Shown here piece by piece: positions 1 to 9,000 of a stretch of DNA of 64,000 bases; the first letter of the stretch is position 1; each line of letters opens with the position of its first letter. The position numbers and the translations under genes were made by a program. The notes under the pieces are model-generated. The model did no database searches. It worked only from the letters and a program-made list of their open reading frames with translations, and was not told the DNA's origin. The stretch covers positions 496,001 to 560,000 of the forward strand of contig NZ_LT629960.1 of the NCBI RefSeq assembly GCF_900104605.1. Direction: 5' to 3'. This stretch comes from Tidjanibacter massiliensis. GTDB taxonomy: Bacteria > Bacteroidota > Bacteroidia > Bacteroidales > Rikenellaceae.

Positions 1-2
1 TA

Positions 3-341
3 TGGCTTGTCGTAGGCGAGCATCAGTATGTGTCGTTTATTGATCCTAAGGGTATTACATATTTGAATGGCTTCGCCAGCAGCAAAATTCAGTTGTATAA
101 AGTTATCCGTGATGATATAGAGCCGGGATTGCACGATACAAGTATTACCTTGAATAGCTATATTATCTCAAACACGGAGATGAAAGATGTGAAGCATTGG
201 GTTGATTTCCCGGAATTGGATTTGAGCAGCAAACAGAAGAAGTTCAATGAACATCATGTCTATTTTCAAGGAGACCAAAGGGACTCATATATTAGACTGA
301 TATTGGAGAATATGATTTCCTCGTCAGAGACCAATGTGTAA
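3..341 (+). CDS. C-terminal end of a gene cut by the window edge
   Basis: The reading frame is open from the first base and stops at 339-341, so only the last 112 residues are present. The internal GTG at 30 is not a likely start, because the frame continues upstream. The fragment contains FIDPKGI near its beginning and ends in a mixed polar tail (DQRDSYIRLILENM). The short FIDPKG pattern recalls the C-terminal part of large DEAD/DEAH-helicase restriction-type proteins, and a defence island would suit that, but the fragment is too short for a firm call. It is followed by a strong hairpin at 443-479, which suggests it is the last gene of its transcript. Confidence 0.5.
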   Translation, partial: WLVVGEHQYVSFIDPKGITYLNGFASSKIQLYKVIRDDIEPGLHDTSITLNSYIISNTEMKDVKHWVDFPELDLSSKQKKFNEHHVYFQGDQRDSYIRLILENMISSSETNV

Positions 342-442
342 ACGAATGCTGTTTTCAACATGTGTGTTTGGGAAAAACGGTCTTCAGAAATTTCAGATAG
401 GCATTTGCATACAAGTTTGCACCGATAGTTCAGAGATAGAAA

Positions 443-479
443 AATCCCCTTGTTGTAAATAAGTTACAACAAGGGGATT
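443..479 (+). terminator. Long perfect hairpin, probable terminator
   Basis: A 16-bp perfect inverted repeat (AATCCCCTTGTTGTAA at 443-458, its complement at 464-479) has a 5-nt loop. It lies about 100 bp after the stop of the first gene and is followed by a T-rich stretch from about 485. It is a good candidate intrinsic terminator. Confidence 0.7.
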
Positions 480-1372
480 ATCTGATTTTTTGTATTTTAA
501 TTCGACGGTATAAAGTTGATTATCTGTTCGCCGTTGTCCGCAACATTGTCGATTGTGATTTTATCGTTTTTCAGTGATTGTGCCGACCACGTTGGCACCG
601 TCAGAATATCTGAATCCTGTAAATGTGATGTATAGCCTTTCAGGACTTGTGGAAAAAGTTTGTAGTTCATAATCCACGACCTGAAATTCGGAAATCTGAT
701 GGTCTGCCATTGCTGTTTTTGAGAATGTAGTGTGTTACTATGTGAGTACACCATGCTTTGCTTGTCAATACATTCTAATAAACTGCTTGAAAATGAATAA
801 GTTGCTGTTTAAACGGTAGAAAAGCTCTTTTTCGCTTGTTTTTCAGACCAAAAATCGTCCGTTTTGCCGCACTTTTCACTTGAATCAGAACCAACGGGAA
901 AACTTCCTTTCCCCGTCCGAAGTCCACCTGTTTTCTCCGATGCGAAGTTACGAAAATATGCGGGATTTTCACCAACTGATGTCAACTAAAAACAAGATGC
1001 ACTCACGAATATTTTTGCAGCCAAAAGAAAAAAACAGGTGGTGTTATTTCTGGATTTTTATAAATCGGGGTTGGCTCGTTTGGCGAAGCCATTTCTTTTC
1101 TTCCCTCTGTTTTGACTTTACTTTATTAGGCGTATATATGAGAACGGGGATAAAGTAAAGTGCTTGTGTGTTTGGCGGATGTGTATAGTTGGATAGGACA
1201 ATACCGGATTGAGAAAAATTTGGTGGATATTGACAAAATGCCGAAAAATATTTGGTGGGAAGTGTAATTCACTTTGTTTTCCTACGTGCTTTCACTAAAG
1301 ATCAGGATTATATAAAAGCAATATTTTGTGTGGAAAAATATATTGAATATGCTTTTATATTAAAATAATAGC
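480..1372. other. Gene-poor spacer
   Basis: No convincing gene is visible here. An 85-codon open frame on the minus strand (754-497) has no recognisable start region or family pattern and may be a remnant. An 11-bp inverted repeat (CTTTACTTTAT at 1116-1126, its complement at 1150-1160) with a 23-nt spacer is the only other structure seen. The base composition is typical of decayed mobile DNA between defence genes. Confidence 0.4.
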
Positions 1373-1380
1373 TATCTTTG
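1373..1380 (+). promoter_or_regulatory. Bacteroidetes -7 box (TATCTTTG) for abiEi
   Basis: TATCTTTG matches the TAnnTTTG -7 consensus of the Bacteroidetes primary sigma factor. It ends only 4 bases before the ATG at 1385, so the transcript would have almost no 5' leader. Confidence 0.55.
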
Positions 1381-1384
1381 TGCC

Positions 1385-2011
1385 ATGAACAATCCATTGC
1401 GACAGTTAGGAAATATCCCTGTTACGGCTTCCGTTTTGGAGTCCCTGTTTCCTCATATCAGTGGCGGAAACCAGAAACTCAGGTTGCTTGAGCGTGACAA
1501 ACAGATAATTCGCCTCAAGAAAGGACTTTATGTGTGCAGTCCTGAAATAACGGGTAAGACCCTTTCGACCGAATTGATAGCCAATCATCTGTATGCCCCA
1601 TCGTATGTTTCCATGTCATCGGCTCTGCGTTACTATGGGCTGATACCTGAAGAGGTATACATCAAACAGTCTATGACTTTGAAGTATGCCAAGAACTTCG
1701 ATACGCCGTTCGGAAGGTTTGAATATACGCATATATCTAAGGCCGCATTTTCTGTAGGACTGACAAGTATCAAGAAAGATGGCTATGCATTCGTGATGGC
1801 TACACCGGAGAAGGCTCTGTGCGATCTGATTGCCAATTCTCCAAAAGTAAATTTGCGCTATCTGAAAGATGCCGAGATTTATTTGGAGGAAGATATCCGG
1901 ATGGAACGGGAGGATTTTATACAGATGGATGCCGGGATATTCGAGAAATACATCAAGGTCGGCAAGAAGGCCGATTCGATACGCACTTTACTTAAATTGC
2001 TGAAGAAATGA
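1385..2011 (+). CDS. AbiEi-family antitoxin / transcriptional regulator
   Basis: This 208-residue protein resembles AbiEi-type antitoxins of type IV toxin-antitoxin systems. An N-terminal winged-helix-like region (about residues 1-55, with RLKKGLYV) is followed by the family stretch SYVSMSSALRYYGLIPE (about 73-89) and a C-terminal antitoxin domain. AbiEi proteins neutralise their cognate AbiEii nucleotidyltransferase and often repress their own operon. The stop overlaps the start of the next gene (ATGA at 2008-2011), the usual translational coupling for such pairs. The ATG at 1385 is chosen because it follows a TATCTTTG promoter box and the N-terminus looks complete. Family and partner are clear; the DNA target is not known. 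Confidence 0.85.
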   Translation: MNNPLRQLGNIPVTASVLESLFPHISGGNQKLRLLERDKQIIRLKKGLYVCSPEITGKTLSTELIANHLYAPSYVSMSSALRYYGLIPEEVYIKQSMTLKYAKNFDTPFGRFEYTHISKAAFSVGLTSIKKDGYAFVMATPEKALCDLIANSPKVNLRYLKDAEIYLEEDIRMEREDFIQMDAGIFEKYIKVGKKADSIRTLLKLLKK

Positions 2012-2835
2012 AGAATGAGATTTATGACGATATGCTCTCGGCGTACGATATGGCTACGGAGCAGCAGCGGCGAAATGCCATATTTGAAGTAAACCAGCAG
2101 GTAATACTTGCCGGGCTCTACAATGGCGGCTTCTTCGATGTGGCTGCTTTCTACGGCGGTACTTGCCTTAGAATCTTTCATGGTCTCCAACGGTTCAGCG
2201 AGGATATGGATTTTTCCCTACTGGCTCCCGATGACAAGTTTGATTTCACGAAATACTTCCAGCCTATAATTGATGAATTTGCTATTGTCGGTCGTGAGGT
2301 GGAGATTAAAAAGAAGGACAAAAAGGGATTCGGAAAGGTCGAATCCGCTTTTCTGAAAGACAATACAGATGTATATGATGTGTCTTTCCGGACCGATAAA
2401 TCCATAAAAATCAAAATTGAAGTTGATACCCAGCCACCGTTGAATTTCAGGACTGAACAAAAGCTACTTTTACAACCTCACTCTTTCATGACACGCTGTT
2501 TCACTTTGCCGGATCTGTTTGCCGGGAAGATGCACGCACTGGTATACAGAGGCTGGAAAAACAGGGTGAAAGGTCGTGACTGGTATGATTTTGAATGGTA
2601 TGTCCGTCACAATGTGCCTCTTGATTTTGCTCATCTTGCAGAGCGTATCCGTCAGTTCAACAATGAAGCAATCAGCAAGGAGGAGTTCATGGCTCAATTA
2701 AAAGACAGATTGGCTTCAGCGGACATCAATCAGATAAAGAGTGATGTCCTTCCGTTTGTCAGAAATCCCAAGGAACTCGGCATCTGGTCAAATGATTATT
2801 TTGTCCAGTTGGCGGATATGATGAAGTTTGAATAG
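2008..2835 (+). CDS. AbiEii/AbiGii nucleotidyltransferase toxin
   Basis: This 275-residue protein has the DNA polymerase beta-like nucleotidyltransferase signature of AbiEii toxins: GGTCLR at residues 50-55 followed by SEDMDFSL at 64-71, whose two aspartates (66 and 68) should bind metal, and a third acidic strand (KIEVD). AbiEii toxins are nucleotidyltransferases that stop growth, and some are known to modify tRNA; with AbiEi they can give abortive phage resistance or stabilise mobile DNA. The gene overlaps abiEi by 4 bp, so the two form one operon. All visible catalytic residues are intact and the length is normal, so the pair is probably functional. The substrate here is unknown. Confidence 0.88.
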   Translation: MKNEIYDDMLSAYDMATEQQRRNAIFEVNQQVILAGLYNGGFFDVAAFYGGTCLRIFHGLQRFSEDMDFSLLAPDDKFDFTKYFQPIIDEFAIVGREVEIKKKDKKGFGKVESAFLKDNTDVYDVSFRTDKSIKIKIEVDTQPPLNFRTEQKLLLQPHSFMTRCFTLPDLFAGKMHALVYRGWKNRVKGRDWYDFEWYVRHNVPLDFAHLAERIRQFNNEAISKEEFMAQLKDRLASADINQIKSDVLPFVRNPKELGIWSNDYFVQLADMMKFE

Positions 2836-2857
2836 TAACAGCTAATATTTACTGATT

Positions 2858-3472
2858 ATGGCAAAACAGATTTTGATTGGCATTGAGAAAAAGAAATTGA
2901 GTGAGATTGCGCATTATCTCATGATATATTTCCCATATAACGAGGAAATGTGCAGCTATACAGATGCATGGATGGGTGAACTGTATGAGAACAAATACCC
3001 GTTGGTTGCTAAAGGTGCGTGGTCGGGAATAGTCGACATGAAAACACATAAACTGCTGAATTGGAAGCCTGAATATGGAGATCTGTACCTGCAGGCCAAG
3101 ATATGCGACAGCGGCACGTATTTCCTGCTCGATAAAGATAAAAAGGCGATATGCAAGATTGTCGATTATGTACCAAACGGTCTGATTCCGGAGTCAGATG
3201 ATTGCGGTGACTATATCCGTTTAAGGATCAATAGTGACGGTACGATAGAAAACTGGCCTGAGAATCCGGACTATTCCGATTTTATCGAAGGCTCTGAGTA
3301 TGTAGAAAGAATTGACACGGACATTGAAGAAGAACCGATACTGGATACCAAAGTTGATTTCACATACAGCCAACTAATGGCAAAGTTGCTTCGATTGCCT
3401 AAGTTTCTGCAACTGGAAATAGGTAAAGCGTTAGTGGCAAATGCTTCGGAAGGATTTGAGGAAGATGAATAA
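2858..3472 (+). CDS. Unrecognised 204-residue acidic protein
   Basis: I do not recognise this protein. It starts 22 bp after the toxin gene and could be co-transcribed with it. It has no signal peptide or membrane segment. The middle part is rich in aromatic and acidic residues (for example KLLNWKPEYGDLYL) and the last 60 residues are strongly acidic with a final helix-like stretch. Its position directly after a complete toxin-antitoxin pair and before an ATPase gene suggests defence-island cargo, but the sequence shows no catalytic motif that I can name. Confidence 0.6.
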   Translation: MAKQILIGIEKKKLSEIAHYLMIYFPYNEEMCSYTDAWMGELYENKYPLVAKGAWSGIVDMKTHKLLNWKPEYGDLYLQAKICDSGTYFLLDKDKKAICKIVDYVPNGLIPESDDCGDYIRLRINSDGTIENWPENPDYSDFIEGSEYVERIDTDIEEEPILDTKVDFTYSQLMAKLLRLPKFLQLEIGKALVANASEGFEEDE

Positions 3473-3548
3473 GATAACGATTTCATTTTTGTTTTTTAAG
3501 GTGAGTTGTTTTGTTATCTTGTATTTTATTGCGTAGTTTGCATTACGA

Positions 3549-3556
3549 TAAATTTG
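3549..3556 (+). promoter_or_regulatory. -7 box (TAAATTTG) before the ATPase gene
   Basis: TAAATTTG fits TAnnTTTG and lies 21 bases before the ATG at 3578. A convincing -33 element is not obvious, so this is tentative. Confidence 0.4.
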
Positions 3557-3577
3557 TAACAAAGTAATAGAAATAAT

Positions 3578-4702
3578 ATGAGGCCCAATAATCCATTCCT
3601 TATATCGGGATATTATAGCCCTGAATTCTTTTGCGACAGAGAGCTGGAGACTGTAACTATTCTTGATGCGCTCCATAATGGTCGCAATGTGACATTGATA
3701 GCGCCCCGCCGTATGGGAAAGACAGGACTGGTCCGTCATGCTTTTTATCGTTTGAAAGAGGAACAGCCTGATATTGTCACTTTCTATTTGGATATATACT
3801 CAACCCAGTCATTAGGAGATTTTGTAAGATTGTTTGCCAGTACGGTGTTGGGGCAGTTAGATTTCGTTCCGCAAAAGGCTTTGAGTCGGATACGTCAATT
3901 TGTCCGAAGTTGCCGTCCTGTCTTTACTTTTGATGAATTGACAAGTGTTCCTAAGGTGACGATAGATGTGGCTCCGGCTGAGGAAGAAAATACTTTGAAA
4001 GAGATATTCGAGTATTTGGGTTCATCGGAGAAACGGTGCTATGTCGCCATTGATGAGTTCCAGCAGATTGCAGAATATCCGGAGAAAGGAGTCGAGGCTT
4101 TGTTGCGTTCCTATATTCAGTTCCTGTCCAATGTGAACTTCATCTTTGCCGGCAGCAAGCAGCATATGATGCAAGAGATGTTCACTTCATCGAAAAGGCC
4201 GTTTTATCAAAGTACGCAACCTCTCACAATCGGACCGATACAACAGGATGAATACGCAAATTTTGCTACAGGGCATTTTTCTTTACATAATCTGGAACTG
4301 TCTCAGGATATTTTCAATTCGATTTATGAAAAGTACGAAGGACATACCTGGTATGTGCAGTGTCTTCTTAATCGCCTCTATGGATACGACCGTGATGTGG
4401 ATATGGAACTAGTTGCATGTGCCATAGAGCAGATTTTATCCGAGTACAGTTATATTTATGCAGACATGCTGAAAGCATATTCCTCCGGTCAGGTGCGACT
4501 GTTGAAAGCAATCGCCAAGGAGGGTTGTGTCAAGGAGGTTCTGGCAGGGGATTTTATCAGCACCTACAGGCTTCGGGCAGCAAGCAGCGTGAGTGCTGCA
4601 TTGAAGAAATTGCTGGAAAACGAACTGGTTTATCAGACTTCTGACGGTTACATGATATATGACCGCTTTATGGGCGAGTGGTTAAGGAGGCAGGGGTTTT
4701 AG
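3578..4702 (+). CDS. AAA-type ATP-binding protein (archaeal-ATPase-like)
   Basis: This 374-residue protein has a Walker A motif in an ATPase-like context (APRRMGKTGL, about residues 42-51) and a Walker B strand ending in DEFQQI (about 160). A C-terminal winged-helix-like region (about 290-374) ends with YMIYDRFMGEWLRRQGF. This layout, NTPase followed by a small helical domain, is common in Bacteroidetes ATP-binding proteins of the archaeal-ATPase/MNS clade, whose roles are mostly unproven. No effector domain is fused to it. Its own promoter-like box precedes it. Its place between AbiE and the MBL/protease pair makes a defence role possible but unproved. Confidence 0.75.
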   Translation: MRPNNPFLISGYYSPEFFCDRELETVTILDALHNGRNVTLIAPRRMGKTGLVRHAFYRLKEEQPDIVTFYLDIYSTQSLGDFVRLFASTVLGQLDFVPQKALSRIRQFVRSCRPVFTFDELTSVPKVTIDVAPAEEENTLKEIFEYLGSSEKRCYVAIDEFQQIAEYPEKGVEALLRSYIQFLSNVNFIFAGSKQHMMQEMFTSSKRPFYQSTQPLTIGPIQQDEYANFATGHFSLHNLELSQDIFNSIYEKYEGHTWYVQCLLNRLYGYDRDVDMELVACAIEQILSEYSYIYADMLKAYSSGQVRLLKAIAKEGCVKEVLAGDFISTYRLRAASSVSAALKKLLENELVYQTSDGYMIYDRFMGEWLRRQGF

Positions 4703-4714
4703 AGACAAGAAATT

Positions 4715-4891
4715 ATGGAAGATTGGACGAAACAGATTGGCTCCATTTTGATCATAAGTGGCAACGATGTTTTATATACGGCTGAACAAGTTAGTGCCAA
4801 ACAAGCAAAAGAACATGCGAAACGGAATTTGAGATGTATCGTATTATACAAGACGGCCTACTCCAAAGTGACTTTGATAAATAATACATAA
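4715..4891 (+). CDS. Possible small protein (58 residues)
   Basis: A short frame starts with ATG at 4715, 12 bp after the ATPase stop, and encodes 58 residues beginning MEDWTKQIGS. It has an alternating strand-helix character (ILIISGNDVLYTAEQVSAKQ) with no membrane segment and ends with TAA at 4889. Its tight spacing to the ATPase suggests translation from the same message. The evidence is limited to the open frame and context. Confidence 0.35.
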   Translation: MEDWTKQIGSILIISGNDVLYTAEQVSAKQAKEHAKRNLRCIVLYKTAYSKVTLINNT

Positions 4892-4976
4892 ACTATCTTT
4901 CTTTTGAAGAAAAAAATCAAACGAAAAGTATATGAATTAAGGAACTACAAGGATTTGAATACGAAAACTTTTTGTT

Positions 4977-6011
4977 ATGTTATCTGTAAAATATATTCCT
5001 ATGCAATATTATGATACCATTATCATCCGTTTTACGGGTGAAGATGGCAGTGTGCATAATATATTTGTGGATGGTGGTAATATTATTTCACGAAAGTTCT
5101 GCTATACCGATAGTCTTAAGAAGGAACTTGAACACTTATTCGGAGAGGGGGAGTCGATAGACTTGTGGATAATAACACATATTGACAATGACCATATAGG
5201 AGGGCTTTATAATTTTATCAACGACACAGAATTCTTTGAAACTCACCATGAACGGTTAAAAGAGATTTGGATGAACTATGGTGGTAAAGGAGACTATGAA
5301 GTACAACGCACAGGAATAATAGGCTATCATGGCGGAAAAGAATTACGTGATTTACTTAAAGAAAAGCATGTAAACGTTAGGCAGGATATATTTGCAGGAC
5401 ATACTTCAATTTTATCTGAAGCCACAATAACCGTGGTTGCACCAGACGAGAACGCGATGAAACGCTATAAAGAATGGTGGAATAACAGAGAATTTAGAGA
5501 TACCATACAAACAGCAGATGGACATATTAAAGGTGTAGAATGGGACTATAACAAGAAATTCAAGGACTTCGATCTGATGCAGTACGAGGAAGACAATGAA
5601 GTAAAAAATAATAGTAGTATTGCTTTTGTATTAAGCTATCATGGTTATAACCTTCTGTTTTCTGCTGATTCATGTTCTTCTCTTTTGTCTGATGGCTTGA
5701 AGAATACAAATATGTTGAAGGATGGGAACTTTAAGTTTGACCTTATGCATATTCCCCATCATGGTAGCTGTAGGAATAGCTCATTCATGTTCTTGAAAGA
5801 TATAATCTGTCCCAAATATGTTATCTCTGGCAATGGTGCTAATAGATATCATCTACCTGACAAAGAAACTATAGCTAGATTGAATGCCGCAAACCCGATG
5901 GGGTGTGAATTGCATTTCACCCAGATGAACTTAAAACTAAAGGAGATTTTTGCAAACGATGATTGTGGGAATCTAAACGTTGTTTATGATGCCAACTTCA
6001 CTTTTGAGTAA
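4977..6011 (+). CDS. Metallo-beta-lactamase-fold hydrolase, AVAST type 1 A-like
   Basis: This 344-residue protein has a ComEC-like metallo-beta-lactamase core: VDGG at 31-34, HIDNDH at 68-73 (the metal-binding HxDxDH form), an aspartate in the LLFSAD strand and HIPHHGS near residue 260. It has no signal peptide or membrane segments, so unlike ComEC it should be cytoplasmic. MBL-fold enzymes hydrolyse phosphoesters, nucleic acids or lactones. The next gene, a trypsin-like protease fused to an NTPase, follows after one base. An MBL gene next to a protease-NTPase gene is the arrangement reported for type 1 AVAST antiviral systems, so this is probably the A component. Substrate unknown. Confidence 0.8.
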   Translation: MLSVKYIPMQYYDTIIIRFTGEDGSVHNIFVDGGNIISRKFCYTDSLKKELEHLFGEGESIDLWIITHIDNDHIGGLYNFINDTEFFETHHERLKEIWMNYGGKGDYEVQRTGIIGYHGGKELRDLLKEKHVNVRQDIFAGHTSILSEATITVVAPDENAMKRYKEWWNNREFRDTIQTADGHIKGVEWDYNKKFKDFDLMQYEEDNEVKNNSSIAFVLSYHGYNLLFSADSCSSLLSDGLKNTNMLKDGNFKFDLMHIPHHGSCRNSSFMFLKDIICPKYVISGNGANRYHLPDKETIARLNAANPMGCELHFTQMNLKLKEIFANDDCGNLNVVYDANFTFE

Positions 6012-6012
6012 C

Positions 6013-9000
6013 ATGAATAAGAACTACGATTTTACAGTTAAGCTTAAAGCTAACGACACAGGTAGTGCTGTGTTGATCAAACATAATGAGTGTTATTATC
6101 TGCTTACAGCGGCTCACGTGTGCGATAAATATCCAGAGAAAAAAGCCGTTGTTATTACAGATATTGATGGCAAAGAAAATGAAGTCATCCCTACAGAAAT
6201 GGCAATTTCGCCAACCGAGGAATTTGACATTTGTGTAATGAAGCTTCCTGAGGATATTGCCATGACGATAGCTGCCAATGTGAAGTGTGCTACGTTTGAA
6301 GGTTCTGGTTATCCGTGTGAAATAGATGGTTTTCCGTCAAATGCAATCGATTATAAACTTAGGATAGAAAACAAATGTTATATTTCAAAAGAGAGCGAGG
6401 TGGGAAATGGACTCTATGTTAAGCTTAACGAGGAGCGAAAAGATGGAATGGAGATGCAGTATATGGAAAGCGGCTTCTCCGGCTCTGGCGTATTTGTTGA
6501 TTCCAATGGTGAAAAATACCTCGTTGGCATTATTCATAAGGTTGAAGAAGAGAGGAACCTATTTATTGGTTGGAAATTGCAGAAAATTAATGAGGTCATT
6601 AAAGGTAAAGGTTGGTCTGAGATACCTGTAATCCCGATTGAACTGTGTCAACAGATTATCAATCAATACAATAAACTGATTGATAACACTGAGTCTGTTC
6701 TTAAACGCATCAAAAATAAGATTGTTGGAACAATACAGCTGCCCCGTCAAGAATATAAAGATAAGATAAATTCTTCTTTAGAAACAGGCAATATCGTTAT
6801 CATTACCGGTGAAGCTGGCATAGGTAAATCAGCACTTGCCAAAGAAGTGTTAGCAAATAATAAATATCACTCTGTGGCAGTGTTGGGTGATGACCTTGAT
6901 GAATCAAAAGAATCAGACATACTGGCAAATTGGAATATAACAAGCAGGCTTCCTGAGCTTTTCAAATCCCCCATATGGGGAGATGGAGGTAAAGTGTTAC
7001 TCGTGGAAAGTGCTGAACGAATGCTGAATGGTAATACTGATACAGCAGTATTATTCATAGAGAATCTTCTGAACGAGAGCCATGAAGTAAAAATAGTCTT
7101 CACAATTCGAAAAAATTCTCTTGACCAATTTAGGTTGTGCCTGGCATGTAATGGGATTATTGTCACAGATAACTATGTTATAGATATAGGTCTTCTTAGT
7201 GATGACGAATTGATGGAAGTGGAAAGGGATATTCCTCAAATTCAACCATACTGTTCAACAGATAAGACCCGACATATCCTAAGAAACCCATTCTATCTGA
7301 ATACTGCTTGTTCCATTGCAACTATAGCAAATGCAGGCACTTTGAAAGAAAGTGAATTCAAAGATAGACTTTGCCGACAAATTGTATCAGGAAAGAAGCC
7401 TGAAGAGGCCAGTCAGCGCATAAAAGTTCTTATTGATGTGGCAAGAAGAACGTCCCATATAGGTATGAATTTAGTGAAATGTGAGATGACGGATGCTGTA
7501 AAGTCACTTGTTGATGATGATATTCTTGTTGGACAGCCAGCGCAAGGCCTATTGCGCCCCGGACATGATATATTAACTGATTGGGGCTTGTATTGCTATA
7601 TTGATAATAATTATCGTGAGGTTGAAACAGGTGAAATAAGTCTTGCACAGTTCTATCAGAACATAGATTCGAACATTGCTTCAAGAAACATGTTTCGCCA
7701 GTATATTGAGACACATATCTCTGAGGAAGATCGAAATCTTGATGCTTTTATTAGAGAGAGTCTTTCGCTCCGCTTGGATGATGTGTTCTATGATGCCTTG
7801 TTCTATGCTATCCTTATTTCTGATAAGGGAGCATCATTCCTTGCTTCAATAAAAGACCTCCTTTTAAAAGACAATAATTTGCTTTTAGGGAGATTGTCGG
7901 TCGCATTATCGTATATGTTCCGAAAAGTGGACTGGAGTGCTAAAGAGTTTTTTGAGAGTCATAGAATGATTGAAGAAGAATCAAAATTAAGAAATTCTGT
8001 TTTTATGCTCCCTTCAGGGAAGGGATGGTACACCTTTGTTACATTCCTATATAAGAACAGAGATGCCTTCAACGCATATAGAAGCAATTTGATACCATTG
8101 TTACTGCAATGCGAACTTGTCAGTTTTTCTGAAAAGGATGCGCCCAACCTAAAAAGATATGTCTTTTCTATATTAGCAGATGATGTAAATCAGACTCTTG
8201 CTGATGATAGAATACATGAGAAACCTGATAAGGAAGTAATACGCCTTCTTTTCAAGTGGATGAATGAGAATCCAGAACTGATTAAGATATGGGCCGAAAA
8301 GACGCTAGAGCCTGATTCTTATAAGTACGATGTTATTAAAGAGATTCTCCTGCTCAGTGAAGGTGCAGAAGCACTGGACTTTATATATACATATCCCGAT
8401 ATATATAAAGATTTAATCAGGCAGGAATGGCTTGATAATGAAGGAATCGTACATGGTTACTATCCTATGATTCATCAATCCAGCGGATTGACAACTTCTT
8501 ACAAATGTTTCTTCTATTCTCACCATGTAGATGCAATCGAATTCCTCTGTGAAATTCTTAACTATGATATAGAGAAGTCCAAACGCGGGCATGCACAGGA
8601 ATTAGAGAAAATAAAAGTTGTAGTAAATGGTAAAGAAATTACTCTCTTTGGCAATGACTCTCTTTGGCGTGAGTACAGAGGACGCAATTACCAGTCACAT
8701 GTGAGAGAAAGCCTTTTGATGACATTTGAGAAGTGGATGATGGACTCCATCAAAAACAATAATGATGGTGCTAAATATGCTCTTTCTACGGAGACTCTTT
8801 TGACTGTATTTGATATTGTTTACAGAAAGTGTTACAATGTATGTGCTTGGGGAGTATTGGCCAGTGTCGCTACAAGATTTCCGATATTTGTCGGCATGAA
8901 AGCCATGCCTATCTATAGTTGTAGAGATTTCATATTATGGGATAAAACCAGATTAAGCACTGAACTGATGCAGCCCATGATAAGTCCCCTTGCATCCAAG

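Noticed and set aside
497-754. 85-codon minus-strand frame
   Set aside because: No supporting start signal, promoter or family pattern; listed only within the spacer entry.
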